A stretch of DNA of 64,000 nt from Flavobacteriaceae bacterium LYZ1037 (lineage in GTDB: Bacteria > Bacteroidota > Bacteroidia > Flavobacteriales > Flavobacteriaceae). Position 1 is the stretch's first letter. Every line of letters starts with the position of its first letter. The stretch spans positions 62,001 to 126,000 of the forward strand of contig QFWS01000003.1 in NCBI GenBank assembly GCA_003144015.1, in the 5' to 3' direction. Of the stretch, positions 52,495 to 60,832 are shown piece after piece. The notes beneath the pieces are model-generated. The model was given only the letters and a program-made list of their open reading frames with translations, searched no databases and had not been told where the DNA came from. Both the position numbers and the translations under genes were made by a program.

Positions 52495-53169
52495 CTAAGC
52501 CAATTTTTCATCTAAAATTAATTTTGGCAAATTTTCATTAAACCACTTATATTTATTAATAATCATGATATGAGTCCCACCTTTTACAGTTATACATTCT
52601 CCCAAACATCTGTGAGGAAAAACAGCATCTTTTTCACCATGAATATGAATAGCTTCTGGTATTGGTTTATCTTGATCCCAGCATATTACTTGCTTAATAG
52701 CCCAATCTAAATACTGTTTATTAGTAACAGATAAATATCTTCTGTATAAAGCAACTCGTTTTTTTATTGTATTACCAAATGTAAATTTTGCTAAAGCATC
52801 TACATTACTCGCTAAACTAGTTGGCATGACTTTATAAGCTTTTGTTATTTTGGCAAGTTTCATCCGTTTTGAAAACTCATGCTTCGTTTTCACGCTAGAA
52901 ACTACAATTAGTTTTTTTAAGTTTAAGTGTTTACTCATTTCTTGTACCATAATTCCACCAAAAGAAACACCAATTAACACAACATGATCATGTTTGATGT
53001 TTTCTACCATTCGTTTTGCATAATGAGTAATAGACTCATTTTCAGAAGGTATCAGCCATTCAAGCATGTGCATTTCAAATTGATTCTCTGGTAATTTAAT
53101 GTTCTCAAAGATCAATGGGCTTGCAGCCATTCCAGGAACAAAATAAACATGTATGATATCTTGACTCAT
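52495..53169 (-). CDS. Alpha/beta hydrolase
   Basis: A 224-residue cytoplasmic alpha/beta-fold hydrolase. The nucleophile elbow is VSFGGIM with the catalytic Ser, the acid is in HGEKDAVFP, and the catalytic His in GGTHIMI. Near the start VYFVPGMAASPLIFENI is the oxyanion-side loop. The substrate is unknown; the short lid suggests an esterase or thioesterase. It is divergent from the small GNAT-like gene with overlapping promoters in the 120-base gap. Confidence 0.88.
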   Translation of the reverse strand: MSQDIIHVYFVPGMAASPLIFENIKLPENQFEMHMLEWLIPSENESITHYAKRMVENIKHDHVVLIGVSFGGIMVQEMSKHLNLKKLIVVSSVKTKHEFSKRMKLAKITKAYKVMPTSLASNVDALAKFTFGNTIKKRVALYRRYLSVTNKQYLDWAIKQVICWDQDKPIPEAIHIHGEKDAVFPHRCLGECITVKGGTHIMIINKYKWFNENLPKLILDEKLA

Positions 53170-53214
53170 AAGCTTTTAAGTAGGTGAATAATGATTTTTT
53201 ACAATAATTTTTCG

Positions 53215-53235
53215 TAAATTTGCATGACAAAACTA
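53215..53235. promoter_or_regulatory. Back-to-back promoter elements between two divergent genes
   Basis: TAAATTTG at 53215-53222 on the plus strand (for the GNAT-like gene) and TAGTTTTG at 53228-53235 on the minus strand (for the hydrolase gene) lie six bases apart, facing across each other, so the two promoters overlap. Confidence 0.55.
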
Positions 53236-53289
53236 TTGAAAAATAGCACCGACTCCTAAAATTCCTTTTAAATAAAAAATTTTCTTATT

Positions 53290-53586
53290 ATGATTGAAGC
53301 ATCTGAACTTGTGGATAATGACTTTTTACGTCAGTATGAATTAAAAATTGATGAACATTTAGCTAAGATTGAGTATTCATTACAAGAACGAAAGATATTT
53401 TTAACGAAACTTATAATTCCAGATGAAATTAATACGGAGGAATTTGAAAAAGAATTTCTGGTTGTCGTTTTTCAAAATATTGCAGATCGTAATTTAAGTG
53501 TCGTTCCTACGAGTCCTGAAATTGCGAAATTTGTTCGAAAAAACAGAAAATATAAACGCATGCTTCCAGTAGGTGTTAGAATATAA
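53290..53586 (+). CDS. Small GNAT-like protein (YjdJ type)
   Basis: A 98-residue cytoplasmic protein that fits the short GNAT family (YidJ/YjdJ type): LKIDEHLAKIEYSLQERKIFL matches the family's first strand-helix, FEKEFLVVVFQNIADRNLSVVPTS its acetyl-CoA face, and VRKNRKYKRML its end. The usual GxGI/GxG acetyl-CoA loop before the long helix is missing, so it may be inactive or bind something else. Its partner, if any, is unknown. A strong terminator follows. Confidence 0.78.
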   Translation: MIEASELVDNDFLRQYELKIDEHLAKIEYSLQERKIFLTKLIIPDEINTEEFEKEFLVVVFQNIADRNLSVVPTSPEIAKFVRKNRKYKRMLPVGVRI

Positions 53587-53592
53587 AAATTA

Positions 53593-53621
53593 AATCCGAA
53601 GTTAAAACTTCGGATTTTTTT
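53593..53621. terminator. Bidirectional terminator between the GNAT-like gene and mtaB
   Basis: AATCCGAAGTT pairs with AACTTCGGATT, followed by T-rich sequence on the plus strand and overlapping the first bases after the mtaB stop. Confidence 0.85.
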
Positions 53622-54951
53622 ATACAGCTAATTCTTTTACAAACTCTAATCTTACCAGACCATCTTCATCAATCTTAGTCAATTCAACTTCATGTAACGA
53701 ATTTACTAATTCTGGATTCCATGGGGCTTTAACTTTTACATAATTTCCAGTAAAACCTTGAATATAGCCTTCTTTATTTTCGCTCTCAAACAAAACTTTA
53801 CGCTTTGTATCTATCTGACTTTCATAAAAAGCTCGTCTTTTCTTTGCCGATAAACCTCTTAACATTTTACTTCTTTTTGCTCGCACTCTTTTTGGCACAA
53901 CTTGGTCCATGCTTGCTGCCAAAGTATTGTCTCTTTCAGAATAAGTAAAAACGTGCAGGTAAGAAATATCTAAATCGTTTAAAAAGTTATAGGTTTCCAG
54001 AAACAAATCGTCTGTTTCTCCTGGAAAACCAACAATTACATCAACTCCTATACATGCATGTGGCATGACCTCTTTAATCTTATTAACACGATCGACATAT
54101 AATTCTTTCATATATCGTCTTCGCATAAGCTTCAATATTTTATTACTTCCACTTTGCAGGGGAATATGAAAATGTGGCACAAAAGTATCGCTTTTAGACA
54201 CAAAATCTATGGTTTCATTTTTTAACAAATTAGGTTCTATAGAGGAAATACGCAACCTTTCAATACCATTAACTTTATCTAGCTCCCTTACCAAATCCAA
54301 GAAAGTATGTTCATGTTTTTTATTACCAAATTCGCCTTTGCCATAATCGCCTATATTAACACCAGTTAAAACAATTTCTTTAATATCTTTTTTAGATATT
54401 TCTTCGGCATTTTTAAGTACATTAGTTAATGTGTCGCTTCTAGAGATTCCTCTAGCTAAAGGAATGGTACAGTAAGTACATTTATAATCGCAACCATCTT
54501 GTACTTTTAAAAAGGCTCTTGTTCTATCTCCAAAAGAATAACTTCCTACATAGAAATCAGCTTCTTCTATTTCGCAAGAATGTACTTCGCCTAAATCATT
54601 TTTAGATAAATCGTTTATATAACTTGTAATTTTGAATTTTTCTGTGGCTCCAAGAACCAAATCCACACCTTCTACATCTGCTAATTCCTGTGGTTTTAGC
54701 TGAGCATAGCAGCCAACAGCAACCACAAAAGCATTTGGGTTTAATTTTTGAGATTTTTTAACTATAGATTTAAATCGTTTATCTGCATTTTCGGTTACAG
54801 AACAGGTATTAATAACATAAATATCAGCAACTTCAGTAAAATCAACACGCTCAAATCCCTCGTCTTGAAAATTTCTAGCTATGGTTGATGTTTCTGAAAA
54901 ATTCAGCTTACAGCCTAACGTGTAAAATGCGACTTTTTTTCTCATTAACAT
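53620..54951 (-). CDS. mtaB: tRNA t6A37 methylthiotransferase MtaB
   Basis: Radical-SAM enzyme that adds a methylthio group to t6A at tRNA position 37. The N-terminal UPF0004 domain binds one Fe-S cluster (TLGCKLNFSET; further Cys at NTCSVTENA and VGCYAQL), the radical-SAM cluster is in CDYKCTYCTIPLARG, and a TRAM-like tail ends the 443-residue protein. The start may be the ATG at 54945 (RKKVAFYTLGC), two codons inside the ATG at 54951. A consensus promoter lies 30 bases upstream. Confidence 0.95.
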   Translation of the reverse strand: MLMRKKVAFYTLGCKLNFSETSTIARNFQDEGFERVDFTEVADIYVINTCSVTENADKRFKSIVKKSQKLNPNAFVVAVGCYAQLKPQELADVEGVDLVLGATEKFKITSYINDLSKNDLGEVHSCEIEEADFYVGSYSFGDRTRAFLKVQDGCDYKCTYCTIPLARGISRSDTLTNVLKNAEEISKKDIKEIVLTGVNIGDYGKGEFGNKKHEHTFLDLVRELDKVNGIERLRISSIEPNLLKNETIDFVSKSDTFVPHFHIPLQSGSNKILKLMRRRYMKELYVDRVNKIKEVMPHACIGVDVIVGFPGETDDLFLETYNFLNDLDISYLHVFTYSERDNTLAASMDQVVPKRVRAKRSKMLRGLSAKKRRAFYESQIDTKRKVLFESENKEGYIQGFTGNYVKVKAPWNPELVNSLHEVELTKIDEDGLVRLEFVKELAV

Positions 54952-54982
54952 TTCGATTTTTTCCTTAATAAAAATATGATTG

Positions 54983-54990
54983 CAAAATTA
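54983..54990 (-). promoter_or_regulatory. -7 promoter element of mtaB
   Basis: Minus strand reads TAATTTTG, a full match to TAnnTTTG, 31 bases before the mtaB ATG. It abuts the terminator of the preceding gene. Confidence 0.6.
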
Positions 54991-54993
54991 ATG

Positions 54994-55029
54994 AAAAAGA
55001 GCGCTTTAACCATTTAAAGCGCTCTTTTT
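54994..55029 (-). terminator. Terminator of the 55057 T9SS protein gene
   Basis: AAAAAGAGCGCTTTAA (54994-55009) pairs perfectly with 55014-55029 around a four-base loop, just after the stop of the upstream gene and just before the mtaB promoter. Confidence 0.85.
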
Positions 55030-55056
55030 TTATTTAATAAAAATAAAATATCTGTT

Positions 55057-55875
55057 TTAAGATTTCACAATCTTTCTAGTAATACTACCTTCTGAAGTTT
55101 CAATTTTTAATAAATAAACACCTGGATTTAAACCAGAAACATCAATATCTTTTTTATTCTGAATTTGTAAAACTACTTGTCCTGTTATTGAATACAACTT
55201 GGCATTAACCACTTTTATTGAATCATGTAGGTCTATATGAAGTTCATTTACAACTGGGTTTGGATAAATTGACATTTTATCTAAATCATATTCTTCTACA
55301 CTTAATAAATCACCAGATACTGTAATATAATAATGTGCATCTGGAAAAGATATAGAATCTGTTGTAACATAGGTAGTTATACCACATGTTCCACTTTTAA
55401 CAAAGGAATTAGCCGTTTCGTTTGCTGTTCCACCAATAAACCATCCAGTAGTATCAGATTGAGCGATTTCTATAACTACATGCGTAGAAGAAGCTGGAAT
55501 GGTAATTGAAGGAGAAAAATTGTAACTCACTATAGTTTCGTCAGATCCCAAAGGTATAGTAACAACTTGGCTTCCTAATAAAGTTCCTGGGAACCCTGTA
55601 GGAAAAGAAGCATTACTATCATACACATTAACAGTTACATCAAAGGTTGCTGAAACAGATTGAACTCCAATTTCTCCACTAGTTAGTTCAAAGTCTGAGT
55701 TAATACCAAAACTTGCCAAATCAAATAATCTAGCCTGCTGATTATCTCCACTAGGACAAGCAACACTATTTGTAGCAGTAATAATATTGTCCGTATTTTG
55801 AGTTAATGTAATTTGTGCATTTGTAGTGTATCCAAACAAAATGCTTAATAAAACTAGAATGTAATTTTTTTTCAT
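55057..55875 (-). CDS. Secreted protein with T9SS sorting tail
   Basis: A 272-residue secreted protein: signal peptide to TNAQ, a beta-sandwich body (about 25-190) with FDVTVNVYDSNASFPTGFPG and YNFSPSITIPASSTHVVIEI, and a C-terminal type A T9SS sorting domain (from KMSIYPNPVVNELHIDL) ending KIVKS. The body has no domain I can name; it may be a jelly-roll adhesin or carbohydrate-binding module. It would be attached to or released from the cell surface. Transcribed alone. Confidence 0.88.
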   Translation of the reverse strand: MKKNYILVLLSILFGYTTNAQITLTQNTDNIITATNSVACPSGDNQQARLFDLASFGINSDFELTSGEIGVQSVSATFDVTVNVYDSNASFPTGFPGTLLGSQVVTIPLGSDETIVSYNFSPSITIPASSTHVVIEIAQSDTTGWFIGGTANETANSFVKSGTCGITTYVTTDSISFPDAHYYITVSGDLLSVEEYDLDKMSIYPNPVVNELHIDLHDSIKVVNAKLYSITGQVVLQIQNKKDIDVSGLNPGVYLLKIETSEGSITRKIVKS

Positions 55876-55929
55876 AATTTTAAATTTTCTATGTTAATAA
55901 CGAATAAATATAAACCTTTTTAATTATAA

Positions 55930-57510
55930 ATGAAATTTAAATACTTAGTTTTCATACTTCTAATTAGCTGTTCTGATAATAATAAAGACCTTGAAGCAGT
56001 TTTTCGATATAACGAACATAAAAATATTGGCTCATTAGATCCGGCTTTTGCAAAAGACAATGCAGATATTTGGGCTATCAATCAATTATTTAATGGTTTG
56101 GTGCAAATGGACACCAGTTTAAATGTGAAACCAAGCATAGCTAAAAAATGGACAATTTCTGAAGACGCCCTTAATTATACTTTTACACTTAGAAATGATG
56201 TATCTTTTCATAAGCATTCATTATTTGGAAAAGATTCTACAAGAACTGTAAAAGCAAGCGACATTGAATTTAGCTTTAATAGGTTAATTGACAAAAAGTT
56301 AGCCTCTCCTGGAAGCTGGGTTTTGAATAAAGTAGACTCCTATAAAGCAGTAAACGATTCCACATTTCAGATAAAATTAAAACAACCATTTCCTGCATTT
56401 TTAGGACTATTGACCATGAAATATTGTTCTGTAGTTCCTAAAGAAATTGTAGAACATTATAAGAGTGATTTTCGTTCGAATCCAATTGGCACTGGACCTT
56501 TTAAATTTAAGCGTTGGGAAGAAAACATCAAGTTAGTTTTTAGAAAAAATAATAATTATTTCGAAAATGATCATCAAGGACATCAGCTCCCTTATTTAGA
56601 AGCTGTAGCCATTACTTTTTTACCAGATAAACAAAGTGAATTTCTTCAATTTGCCCAAGGAAATATTGATTATGTTTCTGGCTTAGATGCATCTTATAAA
56701 GATGAAATTCTAACAGCTAATGGACAGCTTAGAAATTCGTATTCGAAAGATGTGAACATGTTAAGAAGCCCTTATTTAAACACGGAGTACTTAGCTTTTT
56801 TAATGGATTCTAAAATTCCAGAAATTCAATCTTCACTCATCCGAAAAGCCGTAAATTATGGTTTTGATAGAAAAAAAATGATGATTTATCTTCGCAATGG
56901 CATTGGTATTCCCGCAAATGGTGGTTTTATCCCAAAAGGACTACCTGGTTATGATGAGTCTATTGGTTTCACGTATCAACCAGAAAAAGCTAAGCAACTA
57001 ATTGAACAGTTTAAAAAAGAGACTAATATTCAAAATCCAGAAATAACAATTACAACTACAAGTAATTATTTGAGTTTTTGTGAATTTATTCAACGTGAAT
57101 TGCAAAAAATTGGACTTCAAGTTTATGTTGATGTTATTCCTGCTGCCACTTTAAAAGATGCTAAAGCTAATGGCAAATTAGATATGTTTCGAGCCAGTTG
57201 GGTTGCCGATTATCCAGATGCTGAAAATTATTTATCTTTATATTACAGTAAGAATTTTGCTCCAAATGGGCCTAATTACACACATTTTAAAAACAACCAG
57301 TTCGATTTGTGGTATCAACAAGCATTTACCGAAACAAACACATGGCAAAGAGAAATGTTATATACAAAAATGGATAGCCTTATTATGCAAGAAGCCCCTA
57401 TTGTACCTTTGTTTTATGATGAAGTCGTACGGTTTACTAGAAAAAACATTGAAGGGCTTGGCATTAATCCAATTAATTTATTGGAGCTAAAACAAGTAAA
57501 AAAGAATTAA
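55930..57510 (+). CDS. Peptide-binding lipoprotein of an ABC transporter (OppA/DppA type)
   Basis: A 526-residue lipoprotein (Cys14 in LLISC) of the family 5 extracellular solute-binding proteins, which capture oligopeptides or nickel for ABC import. Family stretches: NIGSLDPAFAKDNADIWAI, SIAKKWTISEDALNYTFTLR, GTGPFKFKRWEENIKLVF and FVRASWVADYPDAENYLSLY-like (FRASWVADYPDAENYL). No permease or ATPase gene is nearby. Convergent with the GlmU-like gene; the two stops are adjacent. Confidence 0.92.
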   Translation: MKFKYLVFILLISCSDNNKDLEAVFRYNEHKNIGSLDPAFAKDNADIWAINQLFNGLVQMDTSLNVKPSIAKKWTISEDALNYTFTLRNDVSFHKHSLFGKDSTRTVKASDIEFSFNRLIDKKLASPGSWVLNKVDSYKAVNDSTFQIKLKQPFPAFLGLLTMKYCSVVPKEIVEHYKSDFRSNPIGTGPFKFKRWEENIKLVFRKNNNYFENDHQGHQLPYLEAVAITFLPDKQSEFLQFAQGNIDYVSGLDASYKDEILTANGQLRNSYSKDVNMLRSPYLNTEYLAFLMDSKIPEIQSSLIRKAVNYGFDRKKMMIYLRNGIGIPANGGFIPKGLPGYDESIGFTYQPEKAKQLIEQFKKETNIQNPEITITTTSNYLSFCEFIQRELQKIGLQVYVDVIPAATLKDAKANGKLDMFRASWVADYPDAENYLSLYYSKNFAPNGPNYTHFKNNQFDLWYQQAFTETNTWQREMLYTKMDSLIMQEAPIVPLFYDEVVRFTRKNIEGLGINPINLLELKQVKKN

Positions 57511-58686
57511 TTAAGTACTCCTAAACTTTTTTGTTTCCTCAAATATATGCTCTAAAATAGCAGCATCTTGTTCCGTAAATTCTAAATTTCTTCGAGACAT
57601 CACTACATTAGCCACCTCAAAAGCTTTCTTAGTTAAATAAGTTGTAAAACCAGAACTTCCTCCCCAAGAAAAACTTGGAACAAAATTTCTAGGAAAACCA
57701 CTTCCAAAAATATTGGCGCTTACACCAACAACTGTTCCTGTATTAAACATGGTATTAATTCCGCATTTGCTATGGTCTCCCATCATGAGTCCGCAAAACT
57801 GCAAACCAGTTCTTGCAAAACTTTCTGTTTGGTAATCCCAAAGCCTTACTTCAGCATAATTATTTTTAAGATTAGAATTATTGGTATCTGCTCCAAGATT
57901 ACACCATTCGCCTAAAACGGAGTTTCCTAAAAACCCATCATGACCTTTGTTTGAAAACCCAAAAACAACTGAATTTGTAACCTCTCCTCCTACTTTACTA
58001 AAAGGCCCAACAGTTGTTGGTCCATAAATCTTAGCTCCCATTTTCACTGTTGCATGCTCGCACAAGGCAAAAGGACCTCGAATAATGCTCCCTTCCATTA
58101 TTTCGGCATCTTTACCAATATAAATGGGACCATTTGTGGCATTTAAAGTGGCAAAATTTAGCTTAGCGCCTTCTTCAATAAAAATAGATTCTGCATTAAT
58201 AGTATTAACCGTTATAGGTATAGGTTGCGACCTCCTATTGTTTGTTAATAACTCAAAATCTTCTTGAATAGCTTCACCATTTTTTGAGAAGATATCCCAA
58301 GTGTGTTCAATTCTCAACACATGGTCATGATATTCGATAGCTTCGTATGTATCTAAATCTATGTCCTCTTGAGTGTCTTTAGTAAAGAAAGCAATAACAT
58401 CTTCATTTTTAAAAATAGCTTGATTACTTTCTAAGCTTTTAACCATTTCAGCTAATTCCAAATTTGGCAAAAAAGAAGCATTTATCATGATGTTTTCATC
58501 CATTTCAACCATGGGATACTTATCAGACAAATAATCTTCAGTGACCGTAGTAGTTGTAAACTCTAAATAGGCTTCCCACTTTTCTCTAATGGTTAAAATA
58601 CCAATTCTTATATCTGCTACTGGTCGCGTATATGTAAATGGCAACAAATTATTTCGAGAAGGACCATCAAAGAGAATGTAATTCAT
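57511..58686 (-). CDS. GlmU-like nucleotidyltransferase with left-handed beta-helix
   Basis: A 391-residue cytoplasmic protein with an N-terminal nucleotidyltransferase-like domain (LLPFTYTRPVADIRIGILT) that lacks the usual GGxGTRL loop, and a C-terminal hexapeptide-repeat beta-helix (about 175-330) with IYIGKDAEIMEGSIIRGPFA, ATVKMGAKIYGPTTVGPFSK and CGINTMFNTGTVVGVSANIF. This is a Bacteroidota family related to GlmU whose product is not certain; a sugar-nucleotide role in envelope synthesis is likely. It lies just downstream of rpmE2. Confidence 0.88.
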   Translation of the reverse strand: MNYILFDGPSRNNLLPFTYTRPVADIRIGILTIREKWEAYLEFTTTTVTEDYLSDKYPMVEMDENIMINASFLPNLELAEMVKSLESNQAIFKNEDVIAFFTKDTQEDIDLDTYEAIEYHDHVLRIEHTWDIFSKNGEAIQEDFELLTNNRRSQPIPITVNTINAESIFIEEGAKLNFATLNATNGPIYIGKDAEIMEGSIIRGPFALCEHATVKMGAKIYGPTTVGPFSKVGGEVTNSVVFGFSNKGHDGFLGNSVLGEWCNLGADTNNSNLKNNYAEVRLWDYQTESFARTGLQFCGLMMGDHSKCGINTMFNTGTVVGVSANIFGSGFPRNFVPSFSWGGSSGFTTYLTKKAFEVANVVMSRRNLEFTEQDAAILEHIFEETKKFRST

Positions 58687-58766
58687 GAGACATTGGTGTT
58701 TATAGCTTTATAAAATGAAAACCTAGAGTTAATCAATTCAAAAGTAAGGTAAATATAGAAACAAAA

Positions 58767-58797
58767 AAAAGCCTTCAAGAAAAATCTGAAGGCTTTT
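58767..58797 (-). terminator. Terminator of rpmE2
   Basis: AAAAGCCTTCA (58767-58777) pairs with TGAAGGCTTTT (58787-58797). On the minus strand it lies 22 bases after the rpmE2 stop and is followed by a T-run. Confidence 0.85.
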
Positions 58798-58818
58798 GTA
58801 TAATATAGTCGAGCTAAA

Positions 58819-59070
58819 TTATTTTTTAAATTTAGCGTATTTGTTTTTGAATTTATCAATACGACCAGCAGTATCTACCAATTTAGATTTACCAGTGTAA
58901 AATGGATGAGATGTTCTAGAAATCTCCATTTTCACTAATGGATATTCAACACCATCAACTTCTAAAGTTTCAGTTGTATTAGCAGTAGATTTAGTTAAAA
59001 ACACATCTTCATTCGACATATCTTTAAAGGCTACTAATCTATAATTTTCTGGATGTATATCTTTTTTCAT
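58819..59070 (-). CDS. rpmE2: 50S ribosomal protein L31, type B
   Basis: An 83-residue ribosomal protein: [21 protein letters not shown] at the start and [20 protein letters not shown] near the end are the L31 signature. The zinc-binding CxxC of type A L31 is absent, so it is the zinc-free type B form. It has a good promoter and its own terminator. Neighbouring genes (GlmU-like, DUF4199, glycosyltransferase) recur next to it in Flavobacteria. Confidence 0.97.
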   Translation of the reverse strand: MKKDIHPENYRLVAFKDMSNEDVFLTKSTANTTETLEVDGVEYPLVKMEISRTSHPFYTGKSKLVDTAGRIDKFKNKYAKFKK

Positions 59071-59106
59071 CGCTAATCGCTTTTATTGTATTCTATTTTC
59101 GAGGTG

Positions 59107-59136
59107 CAAATTTAAGAATTTTTTACAAATGAACAA
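59107..59136 (-). promoter_or_regulatory. Promoter of rpmE2
   Basis: Minus strand: TTG at 59134-59136, 19 bases, then TAAATTTG at 59107-59114. The leader is about 30 bases. Confidence 0.6.
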
Positions 59137-59197
59137 TACTTTTGTTTTTATTTTTTTAAGTTTTATTATTTTTCAAAAATAAGCTGTAACGTTTTCC

Positions 59198-59205
59198 TAT
59201 ATTTG
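59198..59205 (+). promoter_or_regulatory. -7 promoter element of the DUF4199 gene
   Basis: TATATTTG, a full match to TAnnTTTG, 44 bases before the ATG. Confidence 0.6.
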
Positions 59206-59249
59206 TTTACTAACTTACTATAACTTTAACTAACAAAACTATATTAAAA

Positions 59250-59780
59250 ATGGAAAAAACCTTAAAATCGCTATCTATAAATAATGGTCTAATTTTAGGT
59301 CTTATTTTATCTGTTATTACAGTGCTAATGTACGCTATAAATCTAGATCTTTTCACCAAATGGTGGGTAGGGATTATTTTATTTTTATTAGCACTTGGTA
59401 TTGGAGTTTATTCTGCAATAAAAGTCAAGCAACAACAACAAGGTTTCCTTAGCTTTAAACAAGCTTTTAGTGCTTATTTTATTACTATTGCAGTTGGAAG
59501 TTTTATTTCAACAATTATTGGAATTGTTATTTTTACATTTGTGGATCCTGATGCTGCAACTTATTTAAACGAACAAATTCTTATCATGACAAAAGAAGCT
59601 ATGGAAGGATTTGGAGCACCGCAAGAAACCATTCAAAATGCACTTATGGAAGCAGAAAAGAAAAACAATTTTGCGTTAATTGAACAATTAAAAGCGTTTG
59701 TTTGGAGACTTTTGTTTTATTGCATCTTTGGGCTTATTGTAGCTTTAATAGTCAAGAAAAACAATCCTGAAACTGAATAA
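59250..59780 (+). CDS. DUF4199 membrane protein
   Basis: A 176-residue inner-membrane protein with four helices (about 12-32, 38-58, 73-97 and 147-165) and a helical loop between the third and fourth. GFLSFKQAFSAYFITIAVGS is the family hallmark. DUF4199 has no known function; a frequent neighbour of the glycosyltransferase that follows, it may help lipid-linked sugar handling, but that is inference. The glycosyltransferase has its own promoter element. Confidence 0.88.
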   Translation: MEKTLKSLSINNGLILGLILSVITVLMYAINLDLFTKWWVGIILFLLALGIGVYSAIKVKQQQQGFLSFKQAFSAYFITIAVGSFISTIIGIVIFTFVDPDAATYLNEQILIMTKEAMEGFGAPQETIQNALMEAEKKNNFALIEQLKAFVWRLLFYCIFGLIVALIVKKNNPETE

Positions 59781-59786
59781 ATTCTC

Positions 59787-59794
59787 TATTTTTG
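59787..59794 (+). promoter_or_regulatory. -7 promoter element of the glycosyltransferase gene
   Basis: TATTTTTG, a full match to TAnnTTTG, 24 bases before the ATG at 59819. Confidence 0.6.
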
Positions 59795-59818
59795 TAAAGC
59801 GATTTATAAAACACATAC

Positions 59819-60781
59819 ATGAATATATCAGTAGTTATACCACTACTTAATGAACAGGACTCATTAAACGAGTTACATGATTGGATTGCAAAGGTTATGC
59901 AATCCAATCATTTTTCTTATGAAATCATTTTTATCGACGATGGTAGTACTGATGATTCTTGGAAAACTATCATTCAATTATCGGAAAAAGATACCAATAT
60001 AAAAGGCATTCGCTTTTTAAAGAATTTTGGAAAATCTCAAGCCTTACATGCTGGATTTGATAAAGCACAAGGCAATGTTATAATTACTATGGATGCAGAT
60101 CTTCAAGATAATCCTGAAGAAATACCCGAGCTTTACAACATGATTGTTTCAGAAAAATACGATATGGTTTCCGGCTGGAAAAAGAAACGCTACGATTCAG
60201 TTATTTCTAAAAATCTTCCTTCCAAATTGTTTAATTATGCTGCACGAAAAACTTCAGGTGTTAAACTTCACGATTTCAATTGTGGCTTAAAGTCTTATCA
60301 CAAAGATGTTGTTAAAAACATTGATGTGAATGGTGAAATGCATAGATACATTCCTGTTCTAGCTAAAAATGCTGGTTTTACCAATATTGGTGAGAAAGTT
60401 GTACAACATCAAGCTAGAAAATATGGTGTTACTAAATTTGGGATGGATCGGTTTATTCATGGTTTTTTAGACTTAATTACCATTTGGTTCTTATCACGTT
60501 TTGGCAGAAGACCTATGCATCTATTTGGTGCTCTTGGTGTTTTAATGTTTACCATAGGTTTTGCTTTTGCTATATATCTCGGTATTGATAAATTGTTTCT
60601 AAATCCGTTTGGAAGATTAATAACACAACGTCCACAATTTTATATCTCTCTAGTAACTATGATTATTGGTACCCAATTTTTTGTAGCTGGATTTTTAGGT
60701 GAAATCATTCTTAGAACCAAACAGGACAAAAAACGCTATTTAATTAAAGACGAATTGAATTTGAAACCTCAAACTAATTAA
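59819..60781 (+). CDS. Family-2 glycosyltransferase, GtrB/DPM1-like
   Basis: A 320-residue enzyme that likely transfers a sugar from a nucleotide to polyprenyl phosphate. The GT-A domain has SVVIPLLNEQDSLNEL, the DDGSTDDSW and TMDADLQDNPEEIPEL motifs (DxD), and DFNCGLKSYHKDV. Two C-terminal membrane helices (about 232-255 and 270-295) anchor it, as in GtrB and ArnC-type proteins. It could make a lipid-linked sugar for envelope glycans or glycoproteins. The exact sugar is unknown. Confidence 0.93.
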   Translation: MNISVVIPLLNEQDSLNELHDWIAKVMQSNHFSYEIIFIDDGSTDDSWKTIIQLSEKDTNIKGIRFLKNFGKSQALHAGFDKAQGNVIITMDADLQDNPEEIPELYNMIVSEKYDMVSGWKKKRYDSVISKNLPSKLFNYAARKTSGVKLHDFNCGLKSYHKDVVKNIDVNGEMHRYIPVLAKNAGFTNIGEKVVQHQARKYGVTKFGMDRFIHGFLDLITIWFLSRFGRRPMHLFGALGVLMFTIGFAFAIYLGIDKLFLNPFGRLITQRPQFYISLVTMIIGTQFFVAGFLGEIILRTKQDKKRYLIKDELNLKPQTN

Positions 60782-60807
60782 AAGTAATTGAATCTTTTAG
60801 AATTACT

Positions 60808-60815
60808 TATTTTTG
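60808..60815 (+). promoter_or_regulatory. -7 promoter element of the phosphohexomutase gene
   Basis: TATTTTTG, a full match to TAnnTTTG, with TTG 17 bases upstream (60788-60790), 17 bases before the ATG. Confidence 0.6.
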
Positions 60816-60832
60816 CATCACATTTTTAAAAT

